A stretch of DNA of 64,000 nucleotides from Hofstenia miamia (lineage: Eukaryota > Xenacoelomorpha > Acoela > Hofsteniidae), in the NCBI GenBank assembly GCA_900660155.1, contig CABFPE010000006.1:2331292-2395291 (forward strand), written 5' to 3'. Numbering within the stretch: position 1 is the first letter of the stretch; every line of letters begins with the position of its first letter. Under the pieces are notes generated by a model. That model did no database searches and was not told the origin of the DNA. It saw only the letters and a program-made list of their open reading frames with translations. Below, one piece after another: positions 49,601 through 58,062 of the stretch. A program made the position numbers and the translations under genes.

Positions 49601-52600
49601 GTGCAGCTAAAGTGCAAAAACGTTGCACTTTAACTTTTTTGAAAATGATTTTTTGAAAACGACTTCAAACTTGAAAAATGTACATAAAGTAGCACAGAGC
49701 CTAAACTCTCCGATGAGGTACTTTTTTGCTAAATTTGGCACGGATTAGATTTCAGATCATGAGTGAACTGAGAGATGCCTTTAGAATTTAGAGACACAAA
49801 AAACGGGAGAAATCATTTATTAATGAATTTTATCAATAAAATATCAATCATGATTGAAAAGAACTAAACGTTTTTTGACCTTTTCCATCGAAAGACGGTT
49901 TCGACGGTTCAGTGTTAAGAATGAGGCTTTGGAAAACGCTCGCTCTGCGTTTGCAGGAGAGGGCAAAATACTGAGAACTCTGCGCGCAACTTCAGCAAGT
50001 TTCGGGAACTCTGCTTGCCGAGTTCGAAAAAAATCAAACGCTGTTTCTTGCACATCTAGACGTAAAAACTTTTCAAATTCTCCCCGAATGCAAGTATCAG
50101 ACGCATCAGTTCGTGGGCGCTTTGAGTTAATCCGATTGAACGCTGCCTCCAGAGGATTGATGTTATCACACTCTTCAATGTCAAATACTTCTGTTTCTGA
50201 GGTTGCAGATTCTTCAATTGACGGCAGAGGAAACTCTTCAATAAAGTTTTTTGCTTTCACACGTTCCTCATAGCTCAACACGTCTCTTGAAGTTTTCTCC
50301 GGGTTAAGTAAGGCAGCAGCTAAAATAATTAACGGAAATTCTTTGAACCGCCTCGGAGCGTCCATGCGAGTTGTCAGCTGCGAACAAAACACTTTCACTT
50401 GATCTCTCAGCTGTTCCATTGATAGAATTTCAAGAAAGTAATCCTTCAGTTTTCGGACTTGTGCCACAATGTTGTCTGCTCGAGGCTTCTCACTCTCAAA
50501 AAATTTCCCGAGCTTAGTTATGTGATCCAATACGGTGAACATTTGCCTAAGCAGTGTGGCATCCAGGCCAGAGTATGTTGTAAGGTTGTTGGTTGATGAT
50601 ACACGATCTGTAAAAGCTTCGATTTGCCGGAGAGCCCATTCACATTGCCGATAGTGACCATACCATCTTGTAACAGAAAGCTTGGGTCCACCAAATGTTT
50701 TGCAATACACGTTGAGTTGCTTGAAAAACAGAACGTCAATGACTGAATCAAGAATAATTAAATTGATCCGATGCGCACCACAGCCGATGAACTCCCCTAA
50801 AGTGGCCATTGATGTCTGTTCAATCTCCTCTCCTCCTGTTTCAGTATCTTCCAGTTCAAATATTTCAGAGTTCGCTTCTTCATTTACTTGTGTTTGAAAA
50901 ACCCTGCAGGCAGCAATCATTCCGTTGCAGTTATCGCTCTGCCACCCGATACAGTTTTTAGCTTCCATTCCAACATAGGCTAGAGACCGAATAACCTCTC
51001 GAGCTGTTGTGGTCGCTTTTATATCATTAACTACTTTGAAGTCTACAATCTCGCATTTGTGCTTCCAGTTGGAGTTGATATTTGATGCAGATAAAACCAT
51101 ACATGCCTGTGATGAAACATTTGTCCAATGGTCTATTTGAATGCTAAAGAACTCCCAAGTTTTTAGCTGTTCGAGTTGTTTGTCTGCAAGTTTCGAAAGT
51201 TCTTTCTCAATAGTCCGATAATCCGGAACACTGCCAAAATTGATAAGGGCATTGAGAAAGTTCACACATTCCTCTTGTCGAAAATGTTTGCAGGTAAAAG
51301 CGTTTTGCCAAAAGTTATTGCAACTTGTTCTTTCAGAAGATCTTTCTTAGAAACACTCGACATAGAATGAGAAATACGTAGCTGTCTGTTGTCCATTCCA
51401 GATAAATTTTTGTGATAAGCAGCAAGGTGTCTAGTCCCATTTGACAAAAAGTTTCTGTTAGTAACACCTTCCAGAATTTTATCACAAATATTGCATTTAT
51501 AACATGACTTTGATGCAATAAATTGAAAATGACGTTCAATTCGTTGACGCTCGAACGACTTCCGACAAGGCATTTTCTGTATGCAATGAAGTTCGAAAAC
51601 CGCGGGAAAATTGCTCTAAAGTCAAAGTGCGCGTTTTTTGAAGTGTCTCAACTCTCGTGAAAATGCGCATAATTTTAAGTGCTTCGTGTAAATATGAGGG
51701 AAAACGAAATTGTTGACCGATTTGGTAGCGATTCGCGCTGTAGAAATTTGGGCGGTAACAAATAAAGTTACATAGTACGCGTATGCGAGCATATTTGATT
51801 CGGATTCGGTTTAAACCGCACTTTGTATTTCATCCGCGGTTTAAACCGCATGAGGTTTAAACCAACCACAATTAAATCACTCGCGGTTTAAACCGCGGTT
51901 TAAACCGGGTTTAAACCGATAGATATAAATGTACATCACTGCTTCTGTTCACTGTTGCAGATTTACGTATGAATGCATTGAATAACGTAATAAATAAAGA
52001 ATACGAAGGAAATGGGCTTTAATTTTTCTGCACTATCTGAAAAATGGATATCTACCAGTGTTCAAAGATTAAGTCAAATTTTAACGAACGTGGGCGAAAA
52101 AGGTTCGAGGCTTGAAAGTCGAGCATGCACTTGTTTTGTTATCAATGACCAGACACAAATATTCATTCCCATATCTCTGATTTATTTTTCTACACTTGCA
52201 CTCTCAATTTCTCACATTTGTCTCAGTGTATATCGCATTTTTGCATTAAATTATTCGCATGTTCATGTAGAATTCGTATTGCAAAACAAAGGAGGTTATG
52301 AAGAACATATTCTAAATGCTATGGAGGAATTGCAAATATGATAGTTACATGCAAAAGCATTTAAATATAGAAATCAACGTAAACTGAGCTTAAGAATGTT
52401 GATGATTTATTCAAACACCAGTAGGGACATCTTTACAGTGCTTGAACTTTATTAAGGTAAGCTTGAAATCGTGTTGCCCCATATTTTAATCTTAACTGAC
52501 GCACAGCTACTTCATACACTATTCTTCAGCGTCTGATCGTTAGAGATTCTTTTGCATTCCTCCCAAAATGTCCCTTTTCTCGCGGAATTCTTATTTCATC

Positions 52601-54488
52601 TTTGAAGACTCAGTCCATGCCTCTCCTCGAGTCTTGATTGAAATTAACCCTACTTGTAACAGTGATACATACTCATTTTCCAGTTAACGCAGACAACTTA
52701 GAGCCCATTTTTTCATTTACTTTTTGTTATTTTCATTATTCAGTGCATTGCGGCACGCTTTTGGGCGAAATCTGTGGTATCAGGCGCATTTTTGTGAAGG
52801 GACCTTTAAATTTCCGCATTCCATGCATCAATGGGTTTAGATGTGTTATCTACATAAAAAGAAACAGTTAAGGTTTGTTATTCTCATAGAATTGAGAACT
52901 CTTGATTACCTGAGATATGGCGGGAGAATTTACAAATTTAAAAAATCGTATTTTCAATGAATAATAGATAAACTTTCAAATACTTCAGCCGCAGCAATAC
53001 AATTTAGTACAAATTTTCAAATTATATTCGAATTCGAGAACGTTCACCAATACATGGGTTAATTGTTTGAAAAAGTGGAAAATGGGTGTTGTTTTAAATG
53101 GACATACGGAGTTTAATGTTAAAGTATTTAACTTAAAAAAGGAAAACTATCATACAGAATGACCATATTAAAACACGGAAAATAATAATACATTAATGAT
53201 GTTTGCAATTGAATCACCTTTGATTTGTCAGTCGAAATAAAATTCAACAGTAGACAATCGAATATTCAATTTTCTGGAACCATCATTAGTTATCTAAATA
53301 AAAGTTTTCTTTTTTCATCCATGATTCCGTTAGTCTGTGAATGGCTCACCTGCTTCCAACTGTTGTAGCCGCAGAGCAAACCTATTGCTAGAAATTAAAT
53401 TTCTACATGGAAGGTCCTTTCATTCAGAGACTTCATTCCATTGAGTATTTTTTACATATTTCACAATTCAGGTCTACTTATTTCATTTGTGGGAATCTTC
53501 ATTTTTTGTTGATACTTCAAAATAACGATTACAATATAATACTGATTACGTAATATGGATGACTATATTGATCATTGTTTTAAACCATGCATGCACCACT
53601 AGATCTATCAAAAATCTTAATAAAGTTTTGTTGTGTTTTTTATGTTAATGTTATTTTAACTTCGAAATTACTCCTACCAGCTCGAATAACCGATCATTGA
53701 ATGAATGTCGTTTAACTGCAACGAGCCCGAATACCCGCTGATGTTGTTGATAAAATGTGACAGGTTTGGAAAACGCGCCTAATGTAACTACCAGGTTATG
53801 TTATTAAAGTAAACGAATAATGTCGATGGTTGCTTCTCGGGTATATTATAAGTTTGACGTTAATTGGATCCATTATTATTCAACAATTGCAAACTGTAAA
53901 ATGTTCTATTGGCAAGATTATATTTCATATTTTTCTAGGAAAAAGAAGTAGAAGATGATGTTCAGTATGTAATTGATAACACAATATCTGAAAGTTCTTC
54001 AGACGGTGAAATTGAGGATATTGAGGTACATAGTTTTCTTTTGAATTTATTTAAGTTAGAAAAGCTTTTAGGATGATTTTGATGCTTATACCAGAAACAT
54101 TTTCAATAACTTCATTCAATTTTCATACAATGCACGCCTTTTTCAATAATATAAAATTTTAAAAGTCTGCAAACGTTTTATTGGTGTTAGTGAAACATCT
54201 AAATTCTATTTGTTTTTCACTTCGTTTTTCATTAATAATAATTCGTGAAATAATTTATAGAGAAATATAACCAATATAATTTTTCGAATTATTTTCATAG
54301 TTTTAAGAGCAATGTTTATCATATTAGGCATATACTTTGTTTAGGATATCGGAACAATGTCACTAAACATTTCTAATACAACTGCCTCCAAATTGAAGAA
54401 ATTGAAGTCTGCAAAAAAGCGCATTCAGTTAGAATACGAACTTGAGCACACAACTGAAAGAAAAAGACTTAAAAATAAATCGAAATAA
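39017..54488 (+). CDS. MAK16: MAK16 ribosome biogenesis protein, seven coding exons
   Basis: Nucleolar factor required for 60S subunit assembly. Spliced exons 39017-39031, 39433-39589, 40120-40339, 46983-47037, 47079-47249, 53939-54025 and 54345-54488 encode about 282 residues (human MAK16 is 300). The N-terminal L28e/Mak16 domain starts MQHDDVIW and carries the conserved cysteine set in [20 protein letters not shown], then [26 protein letters not shown] and LIYW follow. The C-terminal Mak16 domain has [20 protein letters not shown] and [18 protein letters not shown]. An acidic serine-rich tract and a basic tail ([11 protein letters not shown] ... KNKSK) close it. All junctions are GT-AG and phases agree. 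The stretch [16 protein letters not shown] departs from the usual RFIRHKCKQRF. Introns 3 and 5 are about 6.6-6.7 kb, filled with DNA transposons. Confidence 0.95.
39433..39589 (+). CDS. MAK16: MAK16 coding exon 2
   Basis: Starts VIW after TTTTTAG and ends at a GTAGTT donor inside the codon for Gly (REVNG). Contains the conserved cysteines C-x4-C, FC and C-x4-C. Confidence 0.94.
40120..40339 (+). CDS. MAK16: MAK16 coding exon 3
   Basis: Acceptor TTTAG at 40119. Encodes [19 protein letters not shown] through [10 protein letters not shown] and ends two bases into a Thr codon at GTAAGG. Confidence 0.94.
40758..40788. repeat. (AT)n microsatellite
   Basis: Uninterrupted AT dinucleotides in MAK16 intron 3. 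Confidence 0.9.
41311..42310. other. Assembly gap of exactly 1000 N
   Basis: Round-number gap in MAK16 intron 3; the true size is unknown. Open frames that cross it are meaningless. Confidence 0.95.
42462..42899. mobile_element. Possible Tc1/mariner-type MITE
   Basis: The right end reads inward CAGTCAAATTTTGATAATGA and the left end CAGTGACAATTGTATCCATG, similar but not identical. Each is preceded by TA. No transposase is visible in 438 bp. A short inverted word pair, CCAATAATTTA, recurs near 42810 and 42839. Confidence 0.4.
43829..45214 (-). pseudogene. piggyBac transposase (broken into four frames)
   Basis: An acidic N-terminus (45214-45023, [12 protein letters not shown]) is typical of the family. 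Then come the DDE_Tnp_1_7 start (44872-44666, [21 protein letters not shown]), a middle piece (44555-44280, [18 protein letters not shown]) and the C-terminal catalytic part (44308-43829: [43 protein letters not shown]). The GVDLLDQ and KKWY words are hallmark piggyBac blocks. At least three frame breaks, so it is inactive. Confidence 0.85.
45713..46764. mobile_element. Non-autonomous hAT-like element with GGCCGG arrays (1052 bp)
   Basis: Terminal repeats CAGAGATGGAACCGGC (left) and CAGAGTTGGAACCGGC (right, inward) are flanked by 8-bp duplications TGCAGACT / TGCAGACA (7 of 8 match). Both ends are dense with CCGG/GGCCGG words (for example TAAAATTACCGGCCGTTTACC near 45765), while the 900-bp core is AT-rich and non-coding and includes a (TA)n run at 46580-46607. 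The structure is that of a hAT MITE whose subterminal motifs would bind a transposase made elsewhere. Confidence 0.82.
46983..47037 (+). CDS. MAK16: MAK16 coding exon 4
   Basis: A 55-base exon: one base completes Thr, then [18 protein letters not shown], with donor GTAAAT. It lies only 137 bases beyond the right end of the piggyBac element. Confidence 0.92.
47079..47249 (+). CDS. MAK16: MAK16 coding exon 5
   Basis: Exactly 57 codons, from [20 protein letters not shown] to QQMEVEREA, with donor GTAAGT. The preceding intron is only 41 bases. Confidence 0.94.
47250..49427. other. MAK16: MAK16 intron 5, proximal part
   Basis: No recognised repeat. A short exon-like frame at 49264-49348 was considered and rejected on phase. 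Confidence 0.5.
49436..51941 (-). mobile_element. hAT DNA transposon, nearly intact, with GTTTAAAC palindrome arrays
   Basis: Ends read CAGCGATGTACAT (left) and CAGTGATGTACAT (right, inward). Two copies of a GCGGTTTAAACCGC palindrome lie within about 85 bp of the left end, and about six copies, perfect or one-base variants, within about 135 bp of the right end. The 2.5-kb interior codes for a single BED-finger hAT transposase on the minus strand. A matching 8-bp target duplication could not be found (flanks CCAGAGAC and CTTCTGTT), so the outermost limits may be off by a few bases. It sits in MAK16 intron 5, antisense to the gene. Confidence 0.88.
49844..51573 (-). CDS. hAT transposase with BED zinc finger (one frame break)
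   Basis: Cut-and-paste transposase. Residues 1-103 (51573-51265) carry a BED finger: C-x2-C in CNIC and H-x4-H in RHLAAYH. After one frame change near 51264 the protein continues [10 protein letters not shown] for about 475 codons to the stop at 49844. The RNase-H-like core shows IDHWTNVSS (first Asp), WQSDNCNGM (second Asp), [16 protein letters not shown] and [17 protein letters not shown]. The C-terminal dimerisation block has [16 protein letters not shown] and [15 protein letters not shown], the hATC signature. Length is usual for the family. The single break may be a mutation or a sequencing error; all else is open, implying recent activity. Confidence 0.9.
51942..53938. other. MAK16: MAK16 intron 5, distal part
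   Basis: Open frames at 52012-52341 and 52638-52871 have no recognisable similarity and no splice context. Otherwise AT-rich. Confidence 0.5.
53939..54025 (+). CDS. MAK16: MAK16 coding exon 6 (acidic tract)
   Basis: 29 codons, acidic and serine-rich ([20 protein letters not shown]), as in the acidic segment of MAK16 proteins. TTTTTCTAG acceptor and GTACAT donor. Confidence 0.88.
54345..54488 (+). CDS. MAK16: MAK16 coding exon 7 (basic tail, stop)
   Basis: 47 codons plus TAA: starts [10 protein letters not shown], then lysine-rich [19 protein letters not shown], the counterpart of the KRPKVEIEYEEE-type end of yeast MAK16. Confidence 0.9.
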   Translation, partial: DIGTMSLNISNTTASKLKKLKSAKKRIQLEYELEHTTERKRLKNKSK

Positions 54489-54934
54489 TCATTGTTCTAT
54501 TTTAAAATGTTGCCTGTCTCTAAACATGAATTTTACAAGGGAAAATTGAAATTCATCAATAGCAAGAAAATGTTGCCTGATGAATAGCATTAATTTATCG
54601 ATCACTGGAAGATTTTGTTTGTAAATATTTTCAAAGTTGAAAAAATATTTTTTTTTTTAAAAAATTTGTTATCGTCAATACTTAGTTATTTCAACGTTAA
54701 ATGGTATATTGATCAGCATCAGCAGTCACTCCAGCTGTACGTGAGCGCCTTCATTTACCCGCGAATGATGATACCATTAACATAATTATTTTAATTTTCT
54801 TTATTATTTTCACTGTACATATTATTTGTTATCAATTTCATTTTTTTAAATGTTGAAAATTTTGCTAAAACTGAATAGTGTTAAGGTAAGAAGTTATTTT
54901 TATAATATTTTAAAATATTGCTACATTATTTTTC

Positions 54935-55375
54935 AAAGTCGCTAACGAAATTCCGCCATACGATAATATAAAGCTCCCTGAATTCAGTAAAACTTTCAAT
55001 AGACGATCTAAAAAATACGTTGTCACTAGGTTCAGACGTAAATTCAAAGAAAACTCATTTATAAATGTAGGTAAAAGGCAATGGAATAATCTACCTATGC
55101 AAATTAAGCAAATTAAGAAACTGAAAGAATTCCGAAATAGCGTGAAAAGATCTATTCTTAAGCAAAAATTCATCTCTATAAGATCTTGGACAGGGTACAA
55201 ATTCTATAATAGCAATTACACAATTAATAGAATTTAGACTTATTCTTAGGCTGTTTACCAATTTATAGGTTTGTAAATAGTACGATTTTTGTTTTTTTGA
55301 CGCTATTTTGAGAAACCATCAGTTTATATTTAATTGTTTTACCTTCTCTTAATAAAGATTGTCTTATCTTATTTA
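54935..55375 (+). mobile_element. 5'-truncated LINE, C-terminal 100 codons and 3' UTR
   Basis: An intact open frame (54935-55237) starts abruptly with KVANEIPPYDNIKLPEFSKT and contains NVGKRQWNNLPMQIKQIKKL and EFRNSVKRSIL, the final block of LINE ORF2 proteins in which hydrophobic and basic residues alternate around WNxLP. The 3' UTR contains TTTTTGACGCT and ends AATAAAGATTGTCTTATCTT. It is a dead-on-arrival copy directly downstream of MAK16. Confidence 0.75.
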
Positions 55376-56579
55376 TTCATATAAATCTTTACAATTAAAT
55401 TTAATATTTATCTGAATAGCATCATTAAATTCACAAAAATGCAAATTCTCTCATTCCTACTAGAAGCGCAGTAATAGTGCATTGCCAGAAAATAATCATG
55501 ATTTCATATTTTACTCCTCTGAATCTCTATTCTCTTATCACTGTATAATTTACACTATAAGAGTAAGATTGTTGTGGATATTAAATGTAAAGCAATTTTC
55601 AAAAAATTGTTTATTTCAGTTTAAGTACATTTTAAGTCTCAAAAACAATAAATTGCCATTTAAGTAGTTTATTTATAATAGTCTTTGTAATATTAATTGC
55701 AAGTGGAACATCGGATTTAAAAAAATCGTATTTCATATTATTTTCTTGAAAAGAATAACTAATCTTTTCCTGAATGATGTTTATAAATACTGAAGTTCAA
55801 AGCATTCCAATAGCTATATATCATCAATCTTAGATTCGTTATGACAAAACTGAAGTTCGATTGTTTCAACATTACAACTGACCATTTGAAAGCAAATGCA
55901 AACATATTTCGCAGTACTAATTAGATTTATACAAAGATGGAAATCAGATGCATTTACAATAAATCATCATAGGTTGTTCATTTTGAATATTGTTTTTTCG
56001 TTAGAATTCTTAGATGCTCCAAATTTGCACATGAATGTAGAAAAGATATCCCCTAAAACATGAAGTTACCATTACATTTGACATTTATCATCAATAAACG
56101 CAGATGAACAAATTATATTTGTCTAAAATATTTTAAGAAAAATTATGCAGCGTTCCGTAAGTTTTTCCAGACTTTATTAAGGTTTGCAAGCAAGAGCACT
56201 TTTATAAAGCCTGAACTTCCGATTTTTTTTTAAACTCAGGGCTTTTAGGAGAAAATAATTTATATATTTTCTAACTCTCGTATCCCAAAAACTATCCGAC
56301 ATTACTTGGATATAGTTTCCAAAAAGCATTACATATGTATTAAAATTATGAAATTAGGAATATTTCTGCTATTATAATTTTAGTTTAACTGGCCAATACT
56401 GCATTTTCGAATATACATGTAGCCCTAACTGTACTTTTTAACTTATGCAGGCATTTTGCAGTATCTCTATCTGAAAGTCGAATTCTCACAAATTTATTCA
56501 ATATTTCAGTTATTGGCGATTCTATATAAACCTGTTAAGAAATATTGAAAGATGTGTCGTTTTTTAGGAGCTTAAATAA
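55376..56579. other. Non-coding stretch
   Basis: No gene or repeat recognised. Confidence 0.5.
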
Positions 56580-56640
56580 ACTTATACGAACATACAGATA
56601 TATTTCGACTTACAAAGTCATCGTCAGTTTTACAAATTAT
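56580..56640 (-). mobile_element. Penelope-like retroelement signature
   Basis: On the minus strand the sequence CTGACGATGACTTTGTAAGT continues CGAAATATATCTG. The pattern CTGAxGAxG - short hairpin (GACTT-TGT-AAGTC) - CGAAA is characteristic of terminal regions of Penelope-like elements in many animals. No reverse transcriptase or GIY-YIG domain was recognised nearby, so this is a fragment. Confidence 0.45.
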
Positions 56641-57719
56641 TCCTTCTAAATTTACTAGATTTTACAATAATATAATTTTTTAAATTTTAAAAAGTGGCAG
56701 GTTTAATTTATAAATATAGTTTTCTTTGTGTTCAAACTTATTTGCAAGGATTTTCTAAATTTTTTTTTCATACCTAGTACAAAAAATCTTTCACTGAATT
56801 ACAGTATATTAATTAGCGTCCAATAGAAATAGCTACGACGTATCTTCAATGAATTTGTGATTCATAAAGGCTCTCGGTGGGCCGCATGAAAACCAATGGC
56901 GGAACATAGTTTGGCCACCCTGATCTATAATAATAATACTAATGATGTACGAAATCCGTTTTTCTACACTTTAAGCTACTTAAATTCAAGAATAATACTG
57001 ACATTCAGAGAATGCTGTAACACGACTAAAGGAAAAAAGGGTCATCCCATATAGCCTGTTCTGTAGCACAACACATTTCTGTGTTTAAGATATAAATTAT
57101 AATTTAGACATATAGTGTCAAGGATATCAGAGTTAAGGATATGCTTATTGTAATTGACTAAATGACAAATAGTTTTGGTTTTTATAATAAAAAATGTGTT
57201 ACGCTGCAGGACATTTACGGGGAATGCCCAAAAATTTATCAAAACTGAACATAAAAGTTAATTGAAAATGTATTTCCCGAATTTATGGATATGCTACAAT
57301 ATTTTTAAATTTCGCACGCAGCCAAACCCACAGAAATCTACAGTAAGGGCTATTAAAAAATTTGTAGGCGCTGCTTGCATGCCATGCTCACTTTGATTTT
57401 GAATAAAAACAATTGTGTTCTGCAGTTCAGCTTGAAGGCTAGCTCATTATTTTTAATTTAAGACACTCACTGAAATTGAAGTTCGCTTACCAGTTGAAAT
57501 GGTCAATGAAGCTTGCAACGAACAAATATTCTGTTAATAATAATAATGAATACCAAACATTGAGTAAAAAATGCATAAATCCTCAATGCCTAATTCATAT
57601 AAATGTATTAACAACATTGTATAGGATCGTAAACAATTATTAATCCTTACAATAAGATAAATTTTCCTAATCTCGGTAAAATGGCACACCTAAACACCCA
57701 CACTCGAAATATGAAACCA
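56641..57719. other. Non-coding stretch
   Basis: No exon or classified repeat seen. Confidence 0.5.
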
Positions 57720-58062
57720 ATTCTTTGTTAAAAAAGAATTATGAAAAACTCAAATATTAATACCTCTATAAAACTTTGGAATGATCTACCTAGAAAATCA
57801 AAGCTACTGAACTCATTGGAGATCTTTAAAAAAGTGTGAAACGATATTTCTATAATTCTAGAAAATAAATAATTGAATTTAAATGGAGAGTTTTAAATTT
57901 TATAATCCAAATTACTCAACTAACAGACACTAATACGCCTTAGCCTAAGAGCGCAATGTTTTATTTTGTAGTGTTTTTGTTGTACATTTTTGACGCTTTC
58001 AGTGTTGCTATCAGCATGTAATATATTGCTAACGTAACCTCTGAATAAAGATTTTTTCTTCT
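57720..58062 (+). mobile_element. 5'-truncated LINE 3' end, same family as 54935-55375
   Basis: A 33-codon frame (57741-57839) contains SIKLWNDLPRKSKLLNSLEIF, the LINE C-terminal WNDLP block. The 3' UTR shares TTTTTGACGCT with the copy at 55300 and ends GAATAAAGATTTTTTCTTC, matching the other copy's AATAAAGATTGTCTTATC end. Orientation is the same. Confidence 0.7.

Noticed and set aside
49428-51949. 8-bp target duplication of the hAT element
   Set aside because: The flanking octamers CCAGAGAC and CTTCTGTT do not match, nor do nearby alternatives.
52012-52341. 109-codon open frame in MAK16 intron 5
   Set aside because: No similarity, no exon borders, and it lies just outside the hAT element; probably chance.
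56587-56626. Functional hammerhead ribozyme
   Set aside because: The core words are present, but stem II is out of register by one base and no convincing stems I and III were found.
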